Assembly: GCA_964593865.1 (NCBI GenBank)
Contig: CAZQKE010000049.1
Coordinates: forward strand, 1-38,539
Length of the DNA stretch: 38,539 nucleotides
Reading direction: 5' to 3'
From: CAZQKE01 sp964593865
GTDB lineage: Bacteria; Chloroflexota; Anaerolineae; JAAYZQ01
In this document: positions 7,844 to 16,215 of the stretch, piece after piece
How the letters are laid out: each line of letters starts with the position of its first letter
How positions within the stretch are numbered: the first letter of the stretch is position 1
Notes under the pieces: model-generated
The model's database searches: none
Told to the model about the DNA's origin: nothing
The model's input: only the letters and a program-made list of their open reading frames with translations
Translations under genes and position numbers: made by a program

Positions 7844-9904
7844 ATGGAAAAGGGCTACATTACCGTCCAAGACTTGTACCACCTCGTTACCCTGAGCGAT
7901 CCCCGATTCGGCCCCGACGGGAAGCAGATCGCCTTCGTCCGCACCACCATAGACCGGGAAAGCAACGGCTACAAGAGCGCGATCTGGCTGGCGGCAACCG
8001 ATGGCAGCCGCCTGCGCCCCTTTACCGGCGGCGAAAAGCGCGACACCGCCCCCCGCTGGTCGCCCGATGGCCGCTGGATCGCCTTCATCTCCAATCGCGG
8101 CGGCGAAGAGGCCAAGCCCCAAGTGTACCTCATCCCTACCGACGGCGGCGAAGCCCGTCGCCTGACCGAGATGGAGAACGGAGCCGAAGAGCCAACCTGG
8201 TCACCCGATGGGCGGCGGCTGGCCTTCGTCTCCCGCCTGAACGCCGAGGAAATGGCTGCCGAGGACGAAGGGGAAACGGAGGAACCGCTTGACCCGGAGG
8301 AACGCGAACGCAAAGCCGAGGAGAAGAAAAAGCGGGAGAAGGAAAAAGCCGATCCGCGTCTCATCACCCGCTTCGCCTACCGGGCCGGAACCGAGTACTT
8401 TGACGACCGAACGCGGCATCTTTACGTGGTAGACCTGGACCCGGAGACGGGTCAAGCCCTGGGAAAGCCCCGCCGCCTGACCCACGACGAGCGCGATTAC
8501 CACGATCCCCACTGGCTGCCCGACGGCAAAGCCCTGGTCGCCACCGTGGAACGCCGACCGGGGGTGGACGACCTGTTCACCTACCCCGACATTGTCCGCG
8601 TGCCCCTTGACGGCGGCGAACCCCGGCTCCTCACCGGTCCTCAGACCGCCGATGTCGCCCCCCGGCCCTCACCCGACGGACGCTGGATCGCCTACCACAG
8701 CTTGCCCGTCGAGGAATACACTTCGGCCAACGCCGCAATCATGATCATCCCGGCGGAAGGCGGTGAACCGCGCTCCCTGACCGCCGACCTGGATGCCCAT
8801 CCCCGCGAAACCCGGTGGAGTCCCGACGGCCAAAGCCTCTACTTCCTCGTCGCCGAAAAAGGCCGCATTGACCTGCGCCGTGTTTCCTCGGCGGGCGGGG
8901 AGATCGAGACGGTCCTGACCGCCGACCGGGAGATGATGGCCTTTGACCTGGCGGCGGATGGGGAAAGGGTAGCCTTTACCGCCGCCACCGACCGCGATCC
9001 CGCAAGCCTGCACGCCGCCGATCTTCAAGAGAGCCGCAGCCTAAACCACAACGAGCGGCTACTGTTGGCCGCCAACGCCGACTGGCTGGCCGAGCGGACG
9101 CCGGGCGAGGTGGAGGATTTTTGGTTCAAAAGCAAGGACGGGACGGCCATTCAAGGCTGGCTGATCAAACCGCCCGATTTTGATCCTGCCCGCCGTTACC
9201 CTCTCATCCTCAGCATCCACGGCGGCCCCCACGTCATGTGGAGCCGCCACGAGCCGACCATGTGGCACGAGTGGCAGGTCCAGGCCGCTGCGGGGTATGT
9301 CGTTCTGGCCTGCAACCCGCGCGGCTCCGATGGGTATGGCCGTGCCTTCCGCACCGCTTTGCGCACCCGCTGGGGTGAAGCCGACCTGCCCGACCTGATG
9401 GCGGGGGTAGATGCGGTCGTTGCCCAGGGTTATGTGGACCCGGAGCGTCTGTACGTCACCGGCGGCTCCTACGGCGGCTTTATGACCGCCTGGGTGATCG
9501 GCCATGACAACCGCTTCCGGGCGGCAGTAGCCCAGCGGGGAGTCTATGACCTGACCGGTTTTTACGGCACCAGTGACATTCCCCGCCTCATTGAATGGGA
9601 ATTTGACAACGCGCCCTGGCAGGACCCGGCCCTCCTGTGGAGGTATTCGCCGCTGGCCTATGTGGAAAACATCCACACCCCTTTGCTGCTGCTCCACGCG
9701 GAAAACGACTACCGCGCTCCCATCCCCACCGCGGAGGGCTTGTTCGTTGCCCTGCGCCGTCTGAAGCGCACCGTAGAGATGGTCCGCTACCCCCGCGACG
9801 GCCACGAACTTTCCCGCAGCGGCGAACCCAAGCACCGCATTGACCGCCTGGAACGCATTCTGGCCTGGTTCGCGCGCTACGCTCCAAGCGGGCAAGCAGT
9901 CTAA
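7844..9904 (+). CDS. S9 family peptidase (prolyl oligopeptidase / acylaminoacyl-peptidase type)
   Basis: A 686-residue serine peptidase expected to hydrolyse short peptides, probably in the cytoplasm since there is no signal peptide. The first 420 residues or so form a beta-propeller with repeated blades of the WSPDGRxIAF kind (WD40-like/PD40). The C-terminal alpha/beta hydrolase carries the nucleophile S542 in GGSYGGFMTAW, the acid D622 in HAENDYRAPI and H654 in RDGHELSR. A highly charged Glu/Lys-rich insert at about residues 140-165 interrupts the propeller. The start is ATG at 7844 with AGGAGG just upstream. The downstream P-loop gene is 100 bp away and may be cotranscribed. Confidence 0.95.
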   Translation: MEKGYITVQDLYHLVTLSDPRFGPDGKQIAFVRTTIDRESNGYKSAIWLAATDGSRLRPFTGGEKRDTAPRWSPDGRWIAFISNRGGEEAKPQVYLIPTDGGEARRLTEMENGAEEPTWSPDGRRLAFVSRLNAEEMAAEDEGETEEPLDPEERERKAEEKKKREKEKADPRLITRFAYRAGTEYFDDRTRHLYVVDLDPETGQALGKPRRLTHDERDYHDPHWLPDGKALVATVERRPGVDDLFTYPDIVRVPLDGGEPRLLTGPQTADVAPRPSPDGRWIAYHSLPVEEYTSANAAIMIIPAEGGEPRSLTADLDAHPRETRWSPDGQSLYFLVAEKGRIDLRRVSSAGGEIETVLTADREMMAFDLAADGERVAFTAATDRDPASLHAADLQESRSLNHNERLLLAANADWLAERTPGEVEDFWFKSKDGTAIQGWLIKPPDFDPARRYPLILSIHGGPHVMWSRHEPTMWHEWQVQAAAGYVVLACNPRGSDGYGRAFRTALRTRWGEADLPDLMAGVDAVVAQGYVDPERLYVTGGSYGGFMTAWVIGHDNRFRAAVAQRGVYDLTGFYGTSDIPRLIEWEFDNAPWQDPALLWRYSPLAYVENIHTPLLLLHAENDYRAPIPTAEGLFVALRRLKRTVEMVRYPRDGHELSRSGEPKHRIDRLERILAWFARYAPSGQAV

Positions 9905-10004
9905 CGATCCTTTGGTGGGTGCCGGCGGCGGCAAAGGCGCCGGACGGTGGGGAGGGGCAGCTCGGTCACCCTTCGGCGATAGAGGTTGTCCGGTTGTCGG
10001 TCTG

Positions 10005-10526
10005 ATGCGGTATCGGCGTATTCATGTCATCGGTACATCGGGTGCAGGCAAGACAACGCTGGCGCGGGAGTTGGCCCGGCGGTGGGATCTGCCCCACGTG
10101 GAGCTGGACGCCCTCTATTGGGGGCCGGATTGGACGCCCGCACCCGACTTTCGGAAGCGGGTAGCCCATGCCCTGCGCGGTGACGAGTGGGTCGTGGACA
10201 GCAACTATGGCGCCACCCGCGACATGATTTGGGCACGGGCCGAGATGGTCGTCTGGCTGGATTACGCCCTGCCGGTCATCGTGGGGCGGGTGCTATGGCG
10301 GACCATCCGGCGGTCCCTCACCGGCGAAGAATTGTGGCATGGCAACCGAGAACGGCTCCGACAGGCGTTTTTCAGCCGCCGATCGATTATCCTGTGGGCC
10401 TTGAGCACTTACCACCGTCGCCGCCGCCGGTACCGTGTGCTGCTTGCCCGTCCCGAGTACGCCCATCTGCACGTTGTTCATCTCCCTTCGCCCCGTGCTG
10501 CCCGGCGGTGGATCGAAGGTCGGTGA
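10005..10526 (+). CDS. P-loop kinase-like protein, FlaR/topology-modulation family
   Basis: A 173-residue protein of the adenylate kinase-related P-loop group annotated as 'DNA topology modulation protein FlaR-like'. It has Walker A GTSGAGKTT at residues 9-17, then ELDALYWGPDWTP and DEWVVDSNY, both hallmarks of this family. A hydrophobic WLDYALPVIVGRVLWRT segment and an Arg-rich lid follow. The frame is open upstream into the S9 gene region, but the ATG at 10005 begins the conserved RIHVIG strand. Its Shine-Dalgarno is poor (GAGG about 20 nt upstream). The cellular function is not established for the family; a small-molecule kinase is plausible. Confidence 0.82.
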   Translation: MRYRRIHVIGTSGAGKTTLARELARRWDLPHVELDALYWGPDWTPAPDFRKRVAHALRGDEWVVDSNYGATRDMIWARAEMVVWLDYALPVIVGRVLWRTIRRSLTGEELWHGNRERLRQAFFSRRSIILWALSTYHRRRRRYRVLLARPEYAHLHVVHLPSPRAARRWIEGR

Positions 10527-10552
10527 CCGCCCCGATTCCCCCGAAAATCGCA

Positions 10553-10622
10553 GGCCGTCCACGAACCGGGCGTGAATGCGCGGATCTGCTTTCGTGCATT
10601 CACGGCCCATCCGTGGACGGCC
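10553..10622. repeat. Foldback (inverted) element between convergent genes
   Basis: The outer arms GGCCGTCCACG (10553-10563) and CGTGGACGGCC (10612-10622) are perfect inverted copies. The inner arms GTGAATGC (10572-10579) and GCATTCAC (10596-10603) are also perfect, so the element can fold into a long hairpin with a 16 nt loop. The words GGCCGTCCACGAA and GAATGC are the same as in the tandem arrays at 29200-29597 and 37990-38380, so this is a diverged head-to-head member of that family. Confidence 0.75.
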
Positions 10623-10665
10623 ACGGTGGCTCCCGCGCCCCCGCCCGGCCCGTCTGCGCAGATAG

Positions 10666-10690
10666 AAAAAGCGTCCGCACAGGCGGACGC
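10666..10690 (-). terminator. Rho-independent terminator of the YIP1 operon
   Basis: A perfect 8 bp stem, GCGTCCGC (10671-10678) and GCGGACGC (10683-10690), with a 4 nt loop. Read on the minus strand it is followed by TTTTT (10670-10666). It lies about 110 nt after the YIP1 stop and ends the minus-strand unit. Confidence 0.85.
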
Positions 10691-10798
10691 CCGGCCACAG
10701 GCCCCAAAGGGACGACTTTGGCGCCACGCTCCTCGGCACGGGCCACGGCCCGCGCCCCCGACCGCTTACGGCATTCTTCGCCCTACAGCGCGCTCACC

Positions 10799-11338
10799 TC
10801 AGCCGCCCAGCGGAGCGGTAGCGATGGCCATCCCCGTCAAGGGGATGAGGATAATCAGGTTGATGATCAAGACGACGACCCAGCTGACAACAACGGTGAT
10901 GATGGCATGGAGCGTTTCAAACTCCATAGCCTCCCGGATGGCAAGCACCCCGGCGATCAAAGCCAGGATCCATCCGATCAGGGACATGAACGGGCCGATG
11001 CAGGGGATGAAGCTCAGCAGCCCCAGCAATTTGGGGGCATTGGCATAGCCCAGCACCCGCATCATCTCCACAATGCTGGATCGGCCTTTAAACAGCAAGG
11101 AGCCGACAAGGTAGGTCACGGCTGCCCACCCCAGCCAGCCGACGAGGACGGCCAGGACCCAGCTCACGATGAAGCTCAAGGCAAAGTTGCCTTTGGCGGC
11201 AAAGGCCCCGCCCAGGGAAGCCAACAGGTTGACCACAACGACGATGACGGCCGCCTGCATCGTCGCCGCCGGGTCCTCCGCAATCTCCCGGAAGACGGTC
11301 CAATCCAACCGAATGGCACGCAGAATCCGCTCAAGCAT
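10799..11338 (-). CDS. YIP1 family membrane protein
   Basis: A 179-residue protein. It begins with the short amphipathic stretch MLERILRAIRLDWTVFREIAEDPAATMQA, typical of YIP1/DUF1282 proteins (quoted in parts: LDWTVFREIAEDP). About five hydrophobic helices follow, with the conserved MMRVLGYANAPKLLG segment between them. The role of bacterial YIP1 proteins is not well defined; envelope or membrane-organisation roles have been proposed. It starts 14 bp after the RpiR stop with a GAGGAGGG ribosome-binding site and is the last gene before a terminator. Confidence 0.85.
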   Translation of the reverse strand: MLERILRAIRLDWTVFREIAEDPAATMQAAVIVVVVNLLASLGGAFAAKGNFALSFIVSWVLAVLVGWLGWAAVTYLVGSLLFKGRSSIVEMMRVLGYANAPKLLGLLSFIPCIGPFMSLIGWILALIAGVLAIREAMEFETLHAIITVVVSWVVVLIINLIILIPLTGMAIATAPLGG

Positions 11339-11352
11339 ATTCCCTCCTCACG

Positions 11353-12234
11353 TTAGAACGCATCCAACAGATCGTCTATGACATCGCTTTCCCCACGTTT
11401 GGTCCCTTCGGTGAGATCGGCGTATGTCTCCTGGAAGCGGATGAGTTTCCGGTGGTATGTATCCTGTTCGCTCATGTGCAAGCTGCGGATAAGCGCAAAG
11501 ATCATGGAGAGCAAACAGGTAGGTGCGGGCAGGTAGTCATCCTCCACTGCAGCGCAAACGAACAGGTAATCCGCCTCGGTTCCGATGGGGCAACCGGCTT
11601 GCCCGATGAAGCCGATGGTCGTCGCCCCCGCCTTGCGGGCAACGTGCAGAGCGCGGGTAGCAGCATAAGCGTAATTGCTAAAACCGATGCCGATGACCAC
11701 ATCCTCCGGCCCCACTTCCTTGAGGAGTAGGGCTTGGTCAAAGGCCCCCAGCGGAAGGACAAAGACCTGATCTCTGAGCATCTGCAGGTAGTTGCTGGCC
11801 GCCATTGCCAAGCCCAGCCCTACCCCTTCGGCCACCAGGTAGACACGGCGTGCCGCCTGCAGGGCCGCCAGGGCCTCATCGGCCTGGGCCATGTCCTGCT
11901 CCTGGATCGTTTTTTCCAACCTGGCCCAATCCTGCCACAACGTCAGGGCGAAAAAGTTTTCGGCCCCGTCCAATCGCTCGGAAAGGGGCGCGCGGGCTTC
12001 TTTCATCTCCTCCAGGACGGCCTCTTGGACTTCGCGGATGAACTGGAGATACCCTTCATAACCGAGATGCTGGGTGAACCGGGTCACGGTCGCCACGTCC
12101 ACCCCTAGGTGCTTTGCCAAGCGAGAGGCACTCATGAAAGCGGCCCGCTGATGGGAGCTCAAGATAAAATCGGCGATCTTTTTGTAGCTAGGCGACAGCG
12201 ATTGGTAATTGCGCGTGATCGTTTCTCGAAACAT
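11353..12234 (-). CDS. MurR/RpiR family transcriptional regulator
   Basis: A 293-residue one-component regulator. Residues 1 to about 77 form an RpiR-type helix-turn-helix (ASRLAKHLGVDVATVTRFTQHLGY, in parts: LAKHLGVDVATVTRF). Residues of about 120-255 form a SIS sugar-phosphate-binding domain, with VYLVAEGVGLGLAMAASNYL and VVIGIGFSNYAYAATRALHVA carrying its loops. The frame is open 11 codons further, but the ATG at 12234 has GGGAGG three bases upstream and leaves an 8 bp gap to the HNH gene. RpiR proteins usually sit beside the sugar-catabolic genes they control. None is adjacent here, so the effector and targets are unknown. Confidence 0.9.
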   Translation of the reverse strand: MFRETITRNYQSLSPSYKKIADFILSSHQRAAFMSASRLAKHLGVDVATVTRFTQHLGYEGYLQFIREVQEAVLEEMKEARAPLSERLDGAENFFALTLWQDWARLEKTIQEQDMAQADEALAALQAARRVYLVAEGVGLGLAMAASNYLQMLRDQVFVLPLGAFDQALLLKEVGPEDVVIGIGFSNYAYAATRALHVARKAGATTIGFIGQAGCPIGTEADYLFVCAAVEDDYLPAPTCLLSMIFALIRSLHMSEQDTYHRKLIRFQETYADLTEGTKRGESDVIDDLLDAF

Positions 12235-12242
12235 ATCCTCCC

Positions 12243-12752
12243 TCAATGATACATATATTTGTGCCACTCCCGGGGTGCACCGGCTCCTTCCAACAGCGTG
12301 AGGGCCAGATACCGAGGGCGACGAGGCCGACGACGTAACGGCATCCGCGCCTCTTGGGGGGTGCGGTTGCCCTTACGCCGGTTGCAGGAGCCGCACGCGG
12401 TGACGACATTTTCCCACACCGTCTCGCCCCCCCTGGAGCGGGGGATCACGTGGTCAATGGTCAAATGCGCCTTGCCCGGCTGAGCGCCGCAGTATTGGCA
12501 GGTGTATTGGTCGCGGGCCAGAACCGTCCGTCGGGAAAGGGGCAATGTGAACCGGCGAGGTAGGCGCACATAATAGACCAAACGGATAACCAGGGGTACT
12601 TGGAGGGTCAACCGTTCGGAGCGCAACCAAGCCTCGGCAGCCTCGACGATTTCGGCCTTTTCTTTGAGCAAGAGGATCACCGCCCGACGCACAGAAACGA
12701 CATTCAACGGCTCGTAGGTTGCGTTCAAGACCAGCACATGGTTGCCCACCAT
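12243..12752 (-). CDS. HNH endonuclease family protein
   Basis: A 169-residue protein. An N-terminal domain (VLVLNATYEPLNVVSVRRA) common to a chromosomal HNH family precedes the HNH core. A first zinc pair is at C85/C88 (CQYCG), D100-H101 form the catalytic start (LTIDHVIPRSRGG), N115 is the central Asn, and the second zinc pair is C120/C123 (CGSCN). It should bind metal and nick DNA, but this conserved family has no settled biological role. The ATG at 12752 was chosen because conserved sequence begins there and GGAGAG lies just upstream; the open frame runs further towards the tRNA. It is followed after 8 bp by RpiR and preceded by two tRNAs on the same strand. Confidence 0.88.
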   Translation of the reverse strand: MVGNHVLVLNATYEPLNVVSVRRAVILLLKEKAEIVEAAEAWLRSERLTLQVPLVIRLVYYVRLPRRFTLPLSRRTVLARDQYTCQYCGAQPGKAHLTIDHVIPRSRGGETVWENVVTACGSCNRRKGNRTPQEARMPLRRRPRRPRYLALTLLEGAGAPREWHKYMYH

Positions 12753-12796
12753 CCTTTTTCTCTCCACTTGGTTGGGGGACGATCGGCCAAGCACGA

Positions 12797-12868
12797 TGGG
12801 CCTTGCAGGATTCGAACCTGCGACCAACCGGTTATGAGCCGGCCGCTCTACCGCTGAGCTAAAGGCCC
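12797..12868 (-). tRNA. tRNA with CAT anticodon, probably tRNA-Ile2 (lysidine type)
   Basis: A 72 nt cloverleaf: acceptor GGGCCTT/AAGGCCC, D-arm GCTC...GAGC, anticodon loop CTCATAA, T-loop TTCGAAT and discriminator A. CCA is not encoded. It is not an initiator, because position 1-72 is paired and the anticodon stem lacks three G-C pairs next to the loop. The TTTAGCTCA and CTCATAA pattern resembles tRNA-Ile(CAT), whose C34 is modified to lysidine, more than elongator Met, but tilS dependence cannot be proven here. Confidence 0.92.
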
Positions 12869-13004
12869 GGTTTCACACGGCAGATTCGGCTCTGCCAAAG
12901 GACCACAATCTACATTTCGGTCCGCGGAAGGCAGATGAGGATCTCCTGCCATTTGGAAAACGGACCCCAGTCCGCCCTGCGCTGCCGGACCGTGGCCCGG
13001 AAGG

Positions 13005-13075
13005 CTCGGGGGTGAGGATTCGAACCTCAATAGAGGGATCCAAAGTCCCTTGTCCTGCCGTTAGACGACCCCCGA
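13005..13075 (-). tRNA. tRNA-Gln (TTG anticodon)
   Basis: A 71 nt cloverleaf: acceptor TCGGGGG/CCCCCGA with the U1-A72 pair typical of tRNA-Gln, anticodon loop CTTTGGA (anticodon TTG), T-arm GAGG-TTCGAAT-CCTC and discriminator G. CCA is not encoded. It is first in a minus-strand unit that continues into tRNA(CAT). Confidence 0.95.
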
Positions 13076-13092
13076 ATGAATGTGCGAAGGCT

Positions 13093-13121
13093 ATTCTACC
13101 CTAAATTGAGACATTTTGCAA
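13093..13121 (-). promoter_or_regulatory. Promoter of the tRNA-Gln / tRNA(CAT) unit
   Basis: On the minus strand: -35 TTGCAA (13116-13121), 17 bp, -10 TAGAAT (13093-13098). Transcription would start about 10 nt before the tRNA-Gln 5' end. No terminator is visible between the tRNAs and the HNH gene, so the protein genes may be read from here. Confidence 0.6.
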
Positions 13122-13187
13122 AAAGCGCAAGGTGGGGTGAAAATGTCACCGCCCCGGCCCAACTACCCCTTTTTCGCAAAACCTGGT

Positions 13188-13440
13188 ATAATCCGGCGGC
13201 TGCAGCAGGCGCGTCCGTGGCCTGCGTGGGTGGCAAGTCTCCGCCCCAAAGATTGCAAGTCCACGCCGGATCACGGTCCGGCGCATCGGGGCGCGGGGTG
13301 TGCATCGCACCGAGCGATTCGGGTCACTCCTTCGTAGGCCCTCGGCCAACCGCATGGGCGGTCGGCGTCGGCCCGCGCCGGGGGAGTCACCTTCGGTACG
13401 GCCACCCCCAAGCGTCCGGTAACGGCGAGGAGCAGGAACG
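13188..13440 (+). other. Promoter and long structured leader before moxR
   Basis: A -10 TATAAT at 13188-13193 preceded by CTGG (TGN extended -10), with no clear -35, would give a leader of about 240 nt. The leader is very GC-rich and contains several hairpins: CGCCGGA/TCCGGCG (13264-13270 and 13277-13283), an ACCGC/GCGGT stem, and a GGGGG/CCCCC stem enclosing ACC-TTC-GGT near 13379-13410. The open frame across it has an odd composition and no recognisable product. I found no RNase P, SRP, tmRNA or known riboswitch signature. Confidence 0.4.
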
Positions 13441-14391
13441 GTGAACGTACAGGAGATAGCCCAACGGATCGTAGACAATGTGGAGCGGGTGATCGTCGGC
13501 AAGCGAGAAGCGGTGCAGCTGACCGTTATCGCCCTGCTGTGCGAAGGTCATCTGCTCATTGAGGACGTACCCGGCACGGGCAAGACGATGCTGGCCAAGT
13601 CGGTGGCCCGCTCCCTGGGCTGTACCTTCCGCCGCATCCAGTTCACACCCGATATGCTGCCCAGCGACGTGACCGGCGTTTCGGTGTTCAACCAGAAGAC
13701 CCGCGAATTTGAGTTCCGCCCCGGCCCCGTTATGGCCCAGATCGTACTGACCGACGAGATCAACCGAGCCACCCCCAAAACCCAATCGGCCCTCCTGGAA
13801 GCGATGGAGGAGCGACAGGTCACGGTGGACGGCGTGACCTATCCCATGAAGCGACCTTTCTTGGTCCTGGCCACCCAGAACCCCATAGAATATGAGGGGA
13901 CTTTTCCCCTGCCGGAAGCGCAGCTGGACCGCTTTATGATGCGCATCAGCCTGGGCTACCCCTCCGCTGCCGACGAGATCACCATGCTGGATCGGCAGCA
14001 ATTTACCCACCCCGTGACCACACTGGAGCAGGTCGTCACGGCGGAGGAGTTGCTCCGGGCACAGGAAGAGGTCAAAAAGGTCACGCTGAACGATCTGGTC
14101 AAAGAGTACATCATCCGCCTCGTTACGGCCACACGCCGGCACCCCGACGTTTACTTGGGGGCCAGCCCGCGCGGCAGCATCGCCCTCTACAAAACGGCCC
14201 AAGCCCGCGCTGCCGTTGAAGGCCGCGATTACGTCATCCCCGACGACATCAAGGCCCTGGCCATGGCAACGCTGGCCCACCGTTTGATCATCAGCCCTTC
14301 GGCCCGCATCAAGAACGTGGACCCCAAGGCGGTGATCCAAGAGGTGCTGAACAGCGTACCCGTGCCCGGCGTAAGGGTGCGCGCCCGATGA
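13441..14391 (+). CDS. MoxR family AAA+ ATPase
   Basis: A 316-residue AAA+ chaperone-like ATPase. Walker A is VPGTGKT (K48, T49), Walker B IVLTDEINRA, sensor 1 LATQNPIE, and the C-terminal lid contains YLGASPRGSIALYKTAQA, the sensor 2 arginine region of MoxR proteins. The length is normal. The start is GTG at 13441 with AGGAG about nine bases upstream. MoxR proteins usually work with VWA/DUF58 partners encoded next door. Here none follows: the next gene is a radical SAM enzyme 54 bp downstream. Confidence 0.94.
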   Translation: MNVQEIAQRIVDNVERVIVGKREAVQLTVIALLCEGHLLIEDVPGTGKTMLAKSVARSLGCTFRRIQFTPDMLPSDVTGVSVFNQKTREFEFRPGPVMAQIVLTDEINRATPKTQSALLEAMEERQVTVDGVTYPMKRPFLVLATQNPIEYEGTFPLPEAQLDRFMMRISLGYPSAADEITMLDRQQFTHPVTTLEQVVTAEELLRAQEEVKKVTLNDLVKEYIIRLVTATRRHPDVYLGASPRGSIALYKTAQARAAVEGRDYVIPDDIKALAMATLAHRLIISPSARIKNVDPKAVIQEVLNSVPVPGVRVRAR

Positions 14392-14445
14392 CGGTCCGGC
14401 CGGTTGGCGGGTCGGTAAAAATAATGGTGATTGGGAATCGGTAAA

Positions 14446-16215
14446 ATGCCTCAAGCAGACCTGGTTTTGTTGCACGCGCCGAGCGTGTATGATTTCCGCC
14501 GCGAATCGATCCTATACGGACCGGTGAGCGATCTGGTCCCCAGCACGCCGGTCTTTGAGATGTACCCCATCGGTTTGACGACCATCGCCGAGTACCTGGA
14601 ACGCCACGGGTTCAAGGTGCGCATCGTCAACCTGGCGGTGCGGATGCTCAACAGCAACCGCTTTGACGCCGAAAAGTTGATCCGGAAGCTCAACCCGGCG
14701 GCCTTTGGCATTGACCTGCACTGGCTGCCCCATGCCCACGGCGCAATCGAAGTGGCCCGCCTGTGCAAAAAGCACCATCCCCAGACGCCGATCATGTTCG
14801 GCGGCTTTTCCTCCACCTACTTTCACGAGGAGCTGATCCAACGGCCGGAGGTGGACTTTGTGGTGCGCGGCGATTCGACGGAGGAGCCGGTGCTGCAGCT
14901 GATGCGCCATCTGACCGGCCAAGCCGATGCCCCGCCCCTGGCCGCGATCCCCAACCTGACCTGGCAGGACGCCGAAGGCCGAATCCATATCAACGACCTC
15001 ACCTATTGTCCGGACAACCTGGACCATGTGCTCATTGACTATAGCTACGTCGTCCGAGCCGTGGCCCGCTATCGGGACCTGGCAAGCTTCGTGCCTTTCA
15101 AGGGGTGGCTGGGTTACCCCATCACCGCCGCCTTGAGCGTGCGGGGCTGCAAGTACAACTGCCGCACCTGTGGCGGCTCGGCGGCAGCCTTTGCCAAAAT
15201 GCACAACCGCCGCCGCCCGGCCTACCGCTCCCCCGAAGACCTGGCCCAAGACATCCGCAACATCGCCCGCTTTAGCAAAGGCCCGGTGTTCATCCTGGGC
15301 GACATCCGCCAGGCCGGGGAAGAGTACGCCGACCGCTTCCTGCGGGCCATCCGCGGCTACCGGGGGCCGGTCATCTTGGAGCTGTTTGATGCCGCCGACC
15401 GCGACTTTATCCGGCGGGTGGCCGAGGCCATGCCCAACTGGACGCTGGAGATCTCCCTGGAAAGCCACAGCGACGAGGTACGGGCGGCCTTTGGTCGTCC
15501 CTACAAAAACGCCGACATTGAAAAGACCATGATCTACGCCCTGGAAGCAGGCGTCCGGCGGTTGGACATCTTTTTCATGATCGGCTTGCCCAAGCAGGAT
15601 TATCAATCGGTCATGGACACGGTAGCCTACAGCGAGCGGCTGATGCACGACCTGGACCCCGGTCCGGAACGCCGACTCATCCCTTTCATCTCACCCCTGG
15701 CCCCCTTTTTGGATCCGGGCAGCCCGGTGTTTGAGCACCCGGAGCGATACGGCTACCGCTTCTTCGCCCGCACGCTGGAAGAGCACCGTCGGGCGTTGGT
15801 CCAGCCCAGCTGGAAGTACGTCCTCAATTATGAGACCCAATGGCTAAACCGGGATGAGATCGTGGACAGCACCTACGAAGCAGGCCTGCGGCTGAACCGC
15901 CTCAAGGCCCGCTACGGCTTGGTCGCGGCGACACAGGCGGAACGGACCGAGGCCCGCATCCGCAAGGCGCGGCGGCTTATCGCCCAGGTGGATGACATCA
16001 TGAGCATCCAGGACGAGAAACGGCGGGCCAAACTGTTGCGGGCCATCAAACCCCAGGTGGACGATGCCAACCTGTCCACCGTCTGCGACAAATCTGAGCT
16101 GAACGTGCCCCTGACCGGCATCAAGATCAATCTGCCCAGGGCAGCGGGCCTGTTTCTGGAACAGGCATTTCACCGCCTGCTGCCCCCGGCAAAGAGTGGT
16201 GTGGTGACCAATTGA
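14446..16215 (+). CDS. B12-binding domain / radical SAM protein
   Basis: A 589-residue enzyme. Residues of about 30-165 form a B12-binding-like Rossmann domain (GLTTIAEYLERHGFKVRIVN, then FGIDLHWLP and IMFGGFSSTY). It lacks an obvious DxHxxG cobalamin motif. The radical SAM domain follows, with the 4Fe-4S cluster cysteines C235, C239 and C242 in RGCKYNCRTCGGS, and later strands ISLES and FFMIGLPKQD. A Lys/Arg-rich C-terminus of about 120 residues is extra. It resembles the B12-radical SAM families of unknown substrate (Ta0216/MJ-type TIGRFAM groups; the exact family is not certain). A TTG at 14431 is in frame, but the ATG at 14446 has better context. The last bases overlap the kinase start. 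Confidence 0.88.
   Translation: MPQADLVLLHAPSVYDFRRESILYGPVSDLVPSTPVFEMYPIGLTTIAEYLERHGFKVRIVNLAVRMLNSNRFDAEKLIRKLNPAAFGIDLHWLPHAHGAIEVARLCKKHHPQTPIMFGGFSSTYFHEELIQRPEVDFVVRGDSTEEPVLQLMRHLTGQADAPPLAAIPNLTWQDAEGRIHINDLTYCPDNLDHVLIDYSYVVRAVARYRDLASFVPFKGWLGYPITAALSVRGCKYNCRTCGGSAAAFAKMHNRRRPAYRSPEDLAQDIRNIARFSKGPVFILGDIRQAGEEYADRFLRAIRGYRGPVILELFDAADRDFIRRVAEAMPNWTLEISLESHSDEVRAAFGRPYKNADIEKTMIYALEAGVRRLDIFFMIGLPKQDYQSVMDTVAYSERLMHDLDPGPERRLIPFISPLAPFLDPGSPVFEHPERYGYRFFARTLEEHRRALVQPSWKYVLNYETQWLNRDEIVDSTYEAGLRLNRLKARYGLVAATQAERTEARIRKARRLIAQVDDIMSIQDEKRRAKLLRAIKPQVDDANLSTVCDKSELNVPLTGIKINLPRAAGLFLEQAFHRLLPPAKSGVVTN

Noticed and set aside
12797..12868. Initiator tRNA-Met
   Set aside because: The first acceptor pair is a normal G-C pair and the anticodon stem next to the loop lacks three consecutive G-C pairs, both of which mark initiators.
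13076..13444. Plus-strand 122-codon frame before moxR
   Set aside because: It begins inside the tRNA promoter region, upstream of the -10 box at 13188, and has a composition unlike its neighbours. A structured leader explains the region better.
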